Shown: one piece after another, positions 22,501 through 31,843 of the stretch
Position numbering within the stretch: the first letter of the stretch is position 1
Layout of the letters: every line of letters starts with the position of its first letter
Source of the DNA: Haliclystus octoradiatus
Lineage: Eukaryota > Cnidaria > Staurozoa > Stauromedusae > Haliclystidae
Assembly (NCBI GenBank): GCA_916610825.1
Contig: OU744447.1
Span: forward strand, 9,183,402 to 9,247,401
Direction: 5' to 3'
DNA length: 64,000 nt
Program-made: the position numbers and the translations under genes
The notes under the pieces: model-generated
Databases searched by the model: none
Told to the model about the DNA's origin: nothing
The model's input: the letters and a program-made list of their open reading frames with translations, nothing else

Positions 22501-24129
22501 TCTTTGGCATCTGGATTGACAGCATCGGATGGTGACGGCGTGAATTGCGACAATGCAGAACAAGTTGGATTAATGATACAACAAAAATTAGATGGATTGA
22601 CCTTGAACGAAGCATCAATTAAAAGGAAAGATCATGTTAGAACATTAGAAACTCTTCAGCCTGGTGTAACTGTTGAGAAATCGAAAATCACCCTTAATCC
22701 AACAATTCTGTTTACTAGACTCGTTGCACTGGTCCAACGAGAGGAAGATATGGTTTCTAATTTTGAATACGAGCTGACCCCTTATCCAACTTCACTGTTC
22801 AAAGGTATTATGATGAGGAAACCTAACAAAGCTCAACTTGCTAAAGACTTGACATCCGATGTGTTACATACAAACAGAACTGAAACCATGATGAATGTTT
22901 TGGACGGTGGTGCGCTAGTTCACAGAGTGAAATGGCTTAAACATGTCACTTATGCAGACATAGCTACTCAATATGTAACTTATGTACGTAGGCAGTATGG
23001 ACTATGCTGTATTGTCTTCGATGGATATGGCAATGGAGCATCAATAAAAGATCAAGAGCACCAGAGAAGGACAACGAAGACGTTGGCAGATATACAGCTA
23101 AAAGAGAATATGGAAGCTTCAAACAACCAGCAAGCATTCTTGAGCAACACGTTCAACAAGAAGCAATTTATATCTCTCCTCTCCCGCTACTTAATGACAG
23201 ATGGTCAGATAGTCTATAATAGTGATGGAGACGCAGATACTATGATTGTAATGCATGCTGTTCGTTTTGCTAAAGAAGGTATGTCTGTTACCGTAATAGC
23301 GGATGACACAGACGTGCTGGTCCTATTGATTCATCATTGGCAAAAAGATATGGAGGATATATATTTCAGATCAGAGGCAAGGAAAAAACAAGAAAACATA
23401 TGGAAAATCAGCGATATCATCAACTCCATTGGCACCACATCCAAATATCATATTCTATTCATGCATGCTTGGTCTGGTTGTGATACTACATCTGCCACTT
23501 TTGGTCATGGAAAAACTGTTTTACTTAAAAAGCTTATTCAATCAAATTGGCTACAAAACTTGTCAAATACTTTTTATAGAGAAAATGCTACTTCTCATGA
23601 CATTAGTAAAGCAGGTGCACAAGTTTTCCTTACACTGTATAGGGGTAAATCAATGTCTTCCTTGAAGAAACTTCGGCACAAGAAATTCATGGAAATTATA
23701 ACATCTGGTAATTCTGTACTTGATCCTCAGAAATTACCACCTACAGATCGTGCAGCAGATTTCCACAGCCTAAGAGTACATCTTCAGTTAATCATCTGGA
23801 AAAATCTCGACGAAGCTGCTCTGGACCCAACGCAATGGGGATGGAAGAAAGAGAATTCAAATTTGGTACCAATCATGACAGACCTTCAAGCAGCACCTGA
23901 TCATCTTTTAAAATTTATACGCTGCAAGTGCAAAATGTCCTCTAAAAACCCTTGCGCTAATAACATTTGTTCCTGCCGCAAAAATGGATTGAAATGTGTA
24001 ACTGCTTGCGGTGATTGCATGGGAGAAAGCTGCTGCAATTCAGATACTGCAATCGTAGATGAAGATAAAGAGAGCAACAACATAAATATTGATACTGAAG
24101 AGGATATACCTAGCATTGATAATTGCTGA
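19543..24129 (+). CDS. Transposon-encoded protein: zinc-binding N-terminus, PIN/XPG-like nuclease core, CXC C-terminus
   Basis: An uninterrupted 1528-residue frame without introns. The N-terminus has two related Cys/His modules: CCVIC (about residues 8-12) with VHKKCRRDF (about 63-71), then CVFC (about 106) with YHKDCHDRF (about 169-177). A long helical middle has no recognised fold. Acidic motifs of a PIN/FEN/XPG-like nuclease follow in order: IVFDGYGN (about 1153), SDGDADTMIV (about 1227), ADDTDVLVLL (about 1253) and HAWSGCDTTSATFGHGK (about 1307). Residues about 1463-1498 form a CXC (tesmin/TSO1-type) zinc domain, CKCK...PCANNICSCRKNGLKC. Similar multi-copy proteins are widespread in invertebrate genomes and usually unannotated. 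The lack of stops suggests recent mobility or retained function. Cutting DNA during transposition is the likely role, but this is inferred. Confidence 0.8.
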   Translation: MTEIKSDCCVICNNNFERTESIKVSRKGILSLINFCLTRERLELHQYLSKCIGPTHIDEVLVHKKCRRDFTDSKRVTKHKSVSENDVVNNKKRLRSSICPFNYKEQCVFCSKSAVIDPKHPDRTVICAVRTIPSKNKLLEHCSTRNDKWSQEVETRLQGIIDLVAEEAIYHKDCHDRFQLNKIVPDMTISADRKPKGRPQSEPKMVKFMLLCQWLELEAGAELYTLSELHEKMSTFPGSGEIYCSKRLKQKLENHYGEFLFFADVNGRDNVLCFKNMAKYIINDKWHSDRKKNAQEEAGRVVLAAAKIIREELREVKYDLTSYPTNADIGNVDKGMTWIPKHLQTVLKVLMPSTTRKQNSIGHAILQAARPRSIISPTLFGVGVELDHVFGSKWLVDELYQLGFSVSYHEVTRYKQSVIQNESLDSLLTEYIPGTFVQWVADNVDHNIATLDGKGTFHGMGIIAVSSTKTNEIPKSVECHSINRKSIIKVEALVKDKGVGITQYIYEAQSGLSKLPLLPIIQLQSPFVLPKELYSNILWHSAWIFNELSRPRPNWSGYMQHLFNGEHFEKSHILMLPIIDLNPSDETCIYSTLLFIQNQARKLDILSPCITFDQPLWLKAMDIIETKSLNIVCRLGGFHTMMSFIGSIGHIMKGSGLEDVLEEGYGPNAVTHIISGKAISRALRGHFLVQSALVNKLIHALIPPNDSENETTGSSDVIEDAVYIDQAHVKEGGSNQPEDTIEILKTGDIDELKRITSDVYNSTQPDPVSYHENSNALLALETCLEKYKDKLASQSRTAKLWIQYIDYIDILKLFIRAERSANWHLHLESIGKMLNLFAASGHINYAKSARLYLQYMRKLGSDHPWLYKQFTEHGFHSVRRSSQFWAGLWTDLTIEQVMMRSIKSRGGLTRGRGMTESVRLQWIYSMHKCASVHNAMTNSTNSKHKTSEQHTDLGISRTIRDCKDLVNFQTWFDNHEPFDGNEKSLRSLASGLTASDGDGVNCDNAEQVGLMIQQKLDGLTLNEASIKRKDHVRTLETLQPGVTVEKSKITLNPTILFTRLVALVQREEDMVSNFEYELTPYPTSLFKGIMMRKPNKAQLAKDLTSDVLHTNRTETMMNVLDGGALVHRVKWLKHVTYADIATQYVTYVRRQYGLCCIVFDGYGNGASIKDQEHQRRTTKTLADIQLKENMEASNNQQAFLSNTFNKKQFISLLSRYLMTDGQIVYNSDGDADTMIVMHAVRFAKEGMSVTVIADDTDVLVLLIHHWQKDMEDIYFRSEARKKQENIWKISDIINSIGTTSKYHILFMHAWSGCDTTSATFGHGKTVLLKKLIQSNWLQNLSNTFYRENATSHDISKAGAQVFLTLYRGKSMSSLKKLRHKKFMEIITSGNSVLDPQKLPPTDRAADFHSLRVHLQLIIWKNLDEAALDPTQWGWKKENSNLVPIMTDLQAAPDHLLKFIRCKCKMSSKNPCANNICSCRKNGLKCVTACGDCMGESCCNSDTAIVDEDKESNNINIDTEEDIPSIDNC

Positions 24130-24330
24130 AATGATTGTAAACTTGGGTATTTTCAAACATGAACATTGGACAATTACAGGGAACTTATTGAGACATTTAT
24201 TTAACTTTGCAATATATAAAAAATATATGTTGATAGAAGTGACAGTTTTGTTAGTATAAAGTAATATTTATAGAATATGTCTTTACATTATATACATCGC
24301 AATAGCCTTCCCGCATAAAGCTCGTAGTAA

Positions 24331-24336
24331 AATAAA
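24331..24336 (+). promoter_or_regulatory. Polyadenylation signal of the transposon ORF
   Basis: AATAAA, about 200 bp past the stop at 24129 and inside the right terminal repeat boundary. Confidence 0.5.
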
Positions 24337-25259
24337 GTCATTCACGTTGTCTTTATATCTATTTTTGTTGACTATCTTAAATAGTCTTTATATACTATCT
24401 AATTATTAAATTCATATTCTGTTTCATCAAAAGTATTTTCAACATGACAAATCTTCTTTTGGACATCTATTAGCGATATATCTACATTTGTTAGAACGGA
24501 ATTCCCAATATCAATTGTTTAGCGATGACGTCATTCACTTAAAAGGGATGAAAACTTAAATCTTCTCTAGAATTTTTTGCCCAAAGCGGATTTTTGCGGA
24601 TTTTGGATATGTTGTTGCAGAGACTGATGTGGGTAGAATAAAAAAAATTCCAGCTTTATACCATTTTTTTCTAGGTCAAAATCTCTATGTACCAGACTAG
24701 AACGCCAGTCATATTTCAAGAACAACGATTTTTTTGTATTGCATTTAAAGCAAGATAATATGTGGGATACTTCCTAATTTCAATAATTTTATTACAGCTT
24801 ACATGATAATCGTAATGTTAGCTGTACGTTGCTACCGCGGAAAGTTTTGTATATGGTTCCTGATTTATTTTGAATTTTCTTTCGTTTTAGCAGAAATCCC
24901 TGGCCACGTTCAACTGTTGCGCCAAGCGATCCAAGGAGGACGACGGAGGTCCATCACAAAAAGATTTTATTTTCTACAAATTGCCCATATTTACGAAGAT
25001 AAATTAATGAGATAAAATTTAATATATATATATATATATTATCATTCGTTAATATTGAAGAGAGTTTTATCTATTTATTTTCAATAATTTGTCTTCGTCA
25101 AGTTGATAATTAAATCTTCTTTGCTTGCTAATCAAAATGTTTGCTTGAAAATCAAAGAAACAAAAGATTAGCTGATCATGAGCAGCCGCAAATAACAAGC
25201 GACTCGGAGAAAACGAATGCCTCCCTAGTATTACTTATATTTAAACTTAAAGACCATAA

Positions 25260-26230
25260 AATGACCAGCAGCCTTTGCATATTTTTGTCTTTGAAATCTG
25301 GACCCAGATTTCAATCACTCGTTTTCATGATACACGGCCCGCCTTTGTGTCTCCTTTGCACACACACGCGATTTTGCAAAACATTTCGTAAAACGAACAT
25401 GGAAGCATCTCTGCCAAGTTTTTTATCAACGAACTGGTTTGGAAAGTTACAAGAGCAATAGAGGTGGACGTCGAAGGGCTTTCGACGCTTGAAGAAATGT
25501 GTACCACGAAAATCAATTCACTTGCTACTAGCGTCATACGAATTGAGGACGGAAGACAGAGTTAAAAACTACAACTGAACTCGACTGATTCAAAATTTCA
25601 TGTTGGTGTTTACTCGATACAAGAATATTGGGGATTTGGAGAACGGGAAGAGATTTGTTAGCATTCAAAATCGAAATTTATCACCGAAACAAAATGAAAT
25701 TATAACACCAGGTGAATTCGTTTTTTAATACGGATACTTTGATCATTCAGATTCTAAATTATGTTTGTAAACACGTAGGCTTCGTCTAAAAATAGTTAGT
25801 TACATTACTTGCATACCTATGTATGTTTTATATTGCATTATTTTTCTGTAGTATTTATGCCTGTAAATTGTAAAATTTAGAATCATATGGATTTACTTAG
25901 TGTTGATTTCAAAGTACATTTTATCCAAGTTGTTTTGATTTGCGTCAAACTTCTCAGACAGATAATCGGACTTTGACTCTCATTCCGCTATTTATTTGTG
26001 AGCCGTATACATTTGTTGGCTATCTATAGCCATAGACTTTGCGTTTCGACAAATAAGAATTGAGATTTATCAAAAACTGAAATTGATAAACCAGACTATT
26101 TTCTAGAGCTTTCTGTCGTGTCTTTCCGTAGCAACAGCCACGAGGACAATCCACTGACGTCACTTTCCAGAGGATTAGCCTCGTTTCTTGTAATCAAAAC
26201 AACAAAACAAAGCAAAGGCTGCTGGTCATT
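25260..26230. repeat. Possible nested element with AATGACCAGCAGCC ends
   Basis: AATGACCAGCAGCCTTTGC at 25260 reappears exactly inverted, ending at 26229/26230. The 950 bp between has no recognised gene. It lies inside the right part of the outer GAACGTTC element. No duplication was found, so the status as an element is tentative. Confidence 0.45.
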
Positions 26231-27197
26231 CGAAACTCTTTAAGAAAAACAATTTTATCAAAATGATATAAAGTATAATATATATATCATGATATAAATA
26301 TTATCTCTATATTAATATCAAAATATGTAAAATTAGCTGAACTATATCATCAAATAAATAGTAATGCTAATTATGTGTATATAATTAATTAATACAATTT
26401 GCAACATGCTACATAAATATTATATTTTCCTTCTCACGCAGAACTTTCCCGCATTTGTCCGAATTGGACGTTCAGAGAACGTTCTGTAAACGTTATTTGG
26501 ACCTATAAAAAATGTTCAGTGACTGTTTATTAGATATCTACACTCGAACGTTCGGTGAACGTTCGCTGAAGTTCCGAATGAACATTCCACGAACGTTCAG
26601 CGAACGTTCGCTGAACGTTCGTTGTTTGCCGGGTAGTCACGTGATTTCATTATTTGAACCTTGTGACAGATATCGATCATCTACTAACGAATCTAGTAAA
26701 ACTACAATTTTTACGCCGATGAAAAATCGATAAAATTAGATTCAGAAAGTCAACTCCTTCATTCGAATTTTCATTTCATTCTAGAAACCTCAGAGATTAA
26801 ATTAAGATTGTTTCTGACTCTGCATTTTTAGCATCAAGCACTGCATTAAAGCAGATAAGAAAAACTCTACTTTTATATTACACTGGCAATATTGGTTATA
26901 TGCCCGCGTTGATGACTTGCGGAGACGTAAATTATCCCCAATTTGCTTTATTGTAAATTCCGTAGTTGAATAATGTAAGTGAAGTTTCGTACGTTAAATA
27001 TATGAATCGATATAATTGCATGTGGTTGTACCGTTAGTTGCAGGCCCAGGCCGTTATCGCGCGTCTGAATGCTCAATACAAACACAAGCACGTAGTTATT
27101 ATAGACTGCAAAATATGCCTGCAGCTTAACGCATTTGAGAGAAACAGCAATAAATTTGTAAAAGCATTTTCAAGTACAAGTTTACCCACTTTTAAAT

Positions 27198-27899
27198 ATG
27201 ATGGAAGAGTCAAGTAGCCCACCTGAGCCAAGGAACATCAAAATTAAAGAACCAAACATGCAAACAGAAAGTAATATCGATGCAAACACTACCGATCTAT
27301 CTGCTTCTACTAATCAGCTAACTTGCCCTAATCAAACGACAAATCAAGAAAGTGAAAGGTATTGGACAAGATTCCAAAATGGAAGTTGTTGTAATTTTGA
27401 TACGATCTATATCCGACAAACATGGGAAGGGAAATTAAAATGCATTCAATTAATTGTTAGTTTCTTAGCTGGTGTAATATTAATTGCGTCATCTATTCCT
27501 ATGTATCATTATAGTAATATTATATTTTTTAATATTATTATATGGACATCATTTTTAATTGCTGTATTGGATCTTACACTCAAATTAACAAATACATTAG
27601 ATTATTGTCCAACGATATTTCAAGATGATATATTCTTGTTATTACTTAATGGTATTTACGCTATATTATTCTTGGCTTCAAGTGTTCTTGTGGCCGAGAC
27701 AAGTTCAAATATAATTGGTAATCAGGCAAGTATTGCTGCTGCTGTTATTCTTGGTTTTGTTGCCATGACTATGTTTGGTCTCGAAACATTTATTTATTTT
27801 TGGCGTGTAAGAAATGCCTCGTCCCAGACTTCTGGTTTAACTCGGATGCACGAAGATGTAATAGTTAACGATGCGAATACAGTTACTTTGCAAGTATAA
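27198..27899 (+). CDS. Four-helix MARVEL/CMTM-like membrane protein
   Basis: An intronless 233-residue frame beginning with two adjacent ATG codons. Residues 1-80 are hydrophilic and Ser/Thr/Asn-rich. Four hydrophobic helices follow at about 82-102, 107-129, 144-166 and 178-202, then a short cytosolic tail ending TVTLQV. Four helices, short loops, a Cys pair (GSCCNFD) before helix 1 and both termini predicted cytosolic fit the MARVEL fold found in CKLF-like (CMTM) and myelin/vesicle proteins. No diagnostic family motif was recognised, so the assignment rests on topology. An AATAAA at 28199 would end a transcript of ordinary length. A retrogene origin is possible because neighbouring genes are intron-rich. 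Another tetraspan family remains possible. Confidence 0.7.
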   Translation: MMEESSSPPEPRNIKIKEPNMQTESNIDANTTDLSASTNQLTCPNQTTNQESERYWTRFQNGSCCNFDTIYIRQTWEGKLKCIQLIVSFLAGVILIASSIPMYHYSNIIFFNIIIWTSFLIAVLDLTLKLTNTLDYCPTIFQDDIFLLLLNGIYAILFLASSVLVAETSSNIIGNQASIAAAVILGFVAMTMFGLETFIYFWRVRNASSQTSGLTRMHEDVIVNDANTVTLQV

Positions 27900-28198
27900 A
27901 CAATAACATATATATATCATCATCATTTTCAACTGAATGAACTGATTTGGTGATTGACAGAAGCACGTATATCAGTGTCTAAATTGTATACGTACAAAAG
28001 ATAAATGACAGTTATCATGAACACAAGAAGAACTTGCAATTGCACACAGATACTGCAGTGTAAATTAAAGCCGGAATTATGAAGTTATGATCATATAAGA
28101 TAAAATATCCGGCTTCCCGGCATAGATTGGAGATTTGTGTGGAATATTCCATCAGCTCCATATCAAAATGGATGTATAGTATTTATGTGCTATAAATG

Positions 28199-28204
28199 AA
28201 ATAA
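28199..28204 (+). promoter_or_regulatory. Polyadenylation signal of the four-helix membrane protein gene
   Basis: AATAAA, 300 bp downstream of the stop at 27899. Confidence 0.5.
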
Positions 28205-30053
28205 AGACAGTGCACAATTAATAAACAAGCTATAAAAATCTTGCTTAAATATGTTTGTATATGATTTATACTAACTTCGGGTGTGTATCTCCTTTGAATA
28301 GGGATTGCCACTGTTTGGAAAATGCACGGCCTGGTCTCCTCGTCAAGCTCTAGATTAACAGTAATTAATAGCATCCGTAAATAAGACATAGCTAATTTGT
28401 ACTTGTATGACCATTAAATTATTATCTGTGGTGTGCTGTATAATTGTATATATCTTTGTTTTTGGCAAATTGTGTAGGTGCGGACAATATCTGTAAAATT
28501 ATATTTATATCCACAACTAATTTAGATTTTCTTAGATCAATGGAAAAAACAATACAGAACTAACAATGAACTAACCGAGCTTAGAAATAGTAGTCTTTAC
28601 TGACAATGAGGCTTAGCTCAAGTATGCTAAAGTCAGAAAGAGGTTGTGTGAAACTCCCGCTCGTAACAAAGATGGCGGATTGGAAGAGATCAAATGGACA
28701 AAATGTGATTGTTTTTTGTTTTGATTTAGTCCAGGTTTAATATATCCGATACCGAAGCAACAGAGATAAGACACACATAAAATGTAAGAAAAAGACGCTA
28801 ATTCACCTTTGTTATCTAATTTGTTATTTGCATCCAAGCAGACCGATTTGAGATTCAGGAACAATAATATTGGCATATTATATAATTTTTTAATGATTGT
28901 AATTTATAGCCTAGCCAGGCCCAGGCCTAATACATCCACGTTACTTGCTATGTTATGCCTACTTACTATAATAATAGGTAGTAGCCTAGATTTAGTCTGA
29001 GATTAGGCTACCTTGCTTTGCTTATAAAAGTTGCCTTACTTGGAACGCCAGGCATTTACGCTAATTTCACGCCACACCAATTCATTATTCACATTTCTCG
29101 CCACGCCAACAATAGAAAAAACTATAGAAAAATGCCAGGATATGACTATTTGTACTGTAGCCTACGCCAAATTTTTGATAAATCAGCTACTATTTACGCT
29201 GTATATATCCTGGGTAACAGACATGAAAGTTCTCTAAGAGACTGATTTGTCGAACAGACTGCAGAGTTTGTAAATTATGCTTATATTTTTGCTACCTTTC
29301 TCTTGTCACGTGGCTTGATTTAGTTGAAAACCTATAAAAAGTTGTATAATCAAGACAAAAGCATGTGTCCAGAAAATTTAAATTCTTGTTCTTCTGCAAG
29401 CAGAAGATTTTATCTGACGAATAATTCAATTATTTGATTGTTGGTACGTACTGATGAATAATGAGGATTTAGTCGGAATTCGTCACCAGATTATTGACCA
29501 ATAACATAAATTTGTTGTATAAGGAAAAATAATCAAAACAATTAGTTATTCATTCGTAGGCCTACTGACCTATAAAGGTAGCCTTATAAATAACCTTGCA
29601 TTTATGGCATGAATCACTATATTAAAACAAAGAAGGCAAAATTAATACTTTCATAATATATTTAATGGTTTAAAGACATTTCATATTATAAAAATATTGG
29701 GGCAATTTCATGAAAATGTCCTTTCGAACTTCAAAATTAAAATTCGTTTTCCAGTCAAATCAATTATACAGATGTATTCTTTATTACTTCAAATACATGA
29801 ATATAAAAAAAAACTTATATATTTGAATATATTTGGGAATGAAATTTGGTTTTTAAGATCAGCGCGTCAAAAAATAATTACGAAAAACGCGCCATTTGCG
29901 AGGAGAATTTTTCTTTCTGACTGCGTGCAGTTTAAACAATACTTTTAAAATAACACATAAACATACGTTATAAACCAATATTAATACGTTTGTAAAACAT
30001 TTCACTCGAAAAATTAAAGAATTATGAAATTATAGGCCTTTATTCAACCTCCT
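28205..30053. other. Intergenic region, no gene recognised
   Basis: No exon could be supported on either strand. An AAGATGGCGGATT box at about 28670, YY1-like, could mark a promoter, but no first exon was recognisable beside it. Confidence 0.4.
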
Positions 30054-31223
30054 GAAACTCCATCACGAAAAAAATGACGAAAGTTAATATTATGTTTCGC
30101 ACGGTCATTCTTTAAAAAAATTGTTTTGTCTGTGTTTGAATATTTGATTTGTACGCATGCCTGCGGAAATATTTCACGATAAAAACCGGCCAACGACACA
30201 CAAAAAGTAATTTCAATGACGAAACTCCATCACGAAAATCTGTTGTGTTTTGAAACTCATTCATTCATATAATTTTCACGATGAGGACCAACGCGCAAGA
30301 GGCGGGCAAAAGGTGTTTAATTACAGCGGCGTCTCTGAACTACGATTTCAACAAGTCAAAACAAAACTAAACTAAACAATGGTAATATGTTTTCGCTGCA
30401 AACTTTGACTATTATTTAGTTTATTTTCCACTTGAAATTGTATATGATATCTTCCACTTCTCTTGCTTGTTTACTATTTCTATTATTTGATTTAAAATTA
30501 ATCATTTACGGCATAATATTTGAATAAAAAATTTTTTTATTCACACGGAGGTGTCAATTTCGAAATCAAATATTCACTCGCGCTGAGCGATACACAGGGC
30601 AATGACACTTCGGATCGTTCCAATTTTAAAGTTTGCATGCCAAATCTGATATTATTCAAATCATAGTCCATTATATTGCTTCGTATTTTATTTAAAAATA
30701 GAAGAAGAAGACTACAGGAACACTACAAAAGACTATTTTAAGTTTGTAATTTAAAACATTCCATCAAGGCTAACAGCAATGAAACTCCATCACAAGCGAA
30801 ATTCACAGAAGAAACTCCATCACGAAACGCGTGAAACTCCATCACGAAACGCGTGAAACTCCATCACGACGAATAATCAATAATTCTGGATTATTTAAAG
30901 TTTTAATCACCTTTCAATTGTTGGGAATCAATTTATATACCACTAAGCTATACAATCATCGTTTATTCAGTAAAATTCCAGCCCGAACTTCACAGGAATT
31001 TAAAAAATCAAACTTACGATTGAAAAATGGAATTTCTTCAGGAAACTCCATCACGAAGATAAATTGCAAAAATATCGATAAATAAAAACATTTTTGATTT
31101 AGAATGATTATAATTATGTAAACATAATATATATACTATGTCTAATCATTTGAAAGTCTATCTGAAACAAGCGCTTCCACATAAATAATGCAAAAAACTC
31201 TGTAAATTGAAACTCCATCACGA
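30054..31223 (+). repeat. Eight same-direction copies of GAAACTCCATCACGA upstream of USP24
   Basis: Copies begin at 30054, 30221, 30781 (one mismatch near the end), 30811, 30833, 30855, 31042 and 31209. Those at 30811, 30833 and 30855 are tandem with a 22-bp period (motif plus AACGCGT). The others are separated by unrelated AT-rich sequence. All are on the plus strand, and the last ends 121 bp before the USP24 start codon. Confidence 0.85.
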
Positions 31224-31340
31224 TGGAATTGCCCATTGATAGTTTCCAATGGTTACAATTCTCTACTAATTATCTACATTTATCTTACGCAATGGAAAAT
31301 TGTAACTTTAAGTAATTTGCACAAATTTTGTTTATACTTT

Positions 31341-31347
31341 CAGAATG
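31341..31347 (+). promoter_or_regulatory. Splice acceptor immediately before the USP24 start codon
   Basis: tttgtttatactttCAG|aATG places a good 3' splice site one base before the ATG. The mRNA 5' end therefore comes from an unseen upstream leader exon or from a trans-spliced leader. Confidence 0.55.
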
Positions 31348-31843
31348 CCTGATCTACATAATGTGGAACCAAGCGATGAACAAATTACAACCCTACTTGG
31401 TATGGGATTTGAAGATATTGAGCAAATCAGACGTGCTCTATCTTATGCCAAAAATGATCTAAATGAAGCGGTATCATTTCTAACGGGGGAAGATACCCAA
31501 CGTCATGAATTCGGTAGTGTCGTACCAGATCTAGAATTAAAAGAGACTTTCACATCACATGAACCAAGACAAAGTCATCTAGCATGTGAACGTGACGAAG
31601 CGGCACCAGCTCGACCACCATCTTATGATGATATTGTATCTAATTCTCAAACATCTGCTGTGAAAATAACGGAAAGTTCACAAGATTACAGTATCAATAT
31701 TGATAATATCCCTGATGAATTTCCAATAAGTGATTTGTACGAGTTGGAAAATCAAATTTCAAGCGATAATTGGTCAATTCCTTATAAAATGGACGAATCA
31801 CTTGGAAAGTGTTTGCTTAGTAGTCTCAAATTAACAACACAAG
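31345..31843 (+). CDS. USP24: USP24 exon 1: UBA domain and PPxY-like linker
   Basis: Residues about 10-48 form a UBA fold with the MGF loop ([16 protein letters not shown]) and the [10 protein letters not shown] helix. Next comes a proline box RPPSYDDI, as in vertebrate USP24 (PPPAYHEV). The exon ends in [22 protein letters not shown], which opens the helical repeats. The start is the only Met in frame after the acceptor at 31343. Confidence 0.93.

Larger units (their letters stand above)
18336..24699 (+). mobile_element. 6.4-kb DNA transposon with one large ORF (Academ-like, tentative)
   Basis: The termini are TAGTCTGGTCCATGAAG at the left and, reversed, TAGTCTGGTACATAGAG at the right. The 3-bp sequence GAA is duplicated at 18333-18335 and 24700-24702. 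Similarity between the arms continues inward through CCTAGAAAAAAATGGTATAA and ATATCCAAAATCCGC. The element carries a single intact reading frame (19543-24129) and an AATAAA signal. A 3-bp duplication together with an XPG/PIN-like nuclease ORF points to the Academ superfamily, which I recall as having 3-4 bp duplications and XPG-like nucleases. The superfamily call is inference; the ends and duplication are seen directly. Confidence 0.75.
18190..26637. mobile_element. Outer element with GAACGTTC-rich inverted ends, interrupted
   Basis: ACTACCCGACAAACAA at 18190 is matched by TTGTTTGCCGGGTAGT ending at 26637, giving 16-bp inverted termini with one mismatch. Just inside both ends lie clustered GAACGTTC palindromes (18200-18330 and 26440-26625). 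The left end is interrupted by the 6.4-kb element at 18336-24699; without it the outer element would be about 2.1 kb. No transposase of its own is visible, and flanking duplications were not convincing. Confidence 0.65.

Noticed and set aside
30831-31085. 84-codon frame upstream of USP24
   Set aside because: It overlaps the GAAACTCCATCACGA motif cluster and has no recognisable domain.
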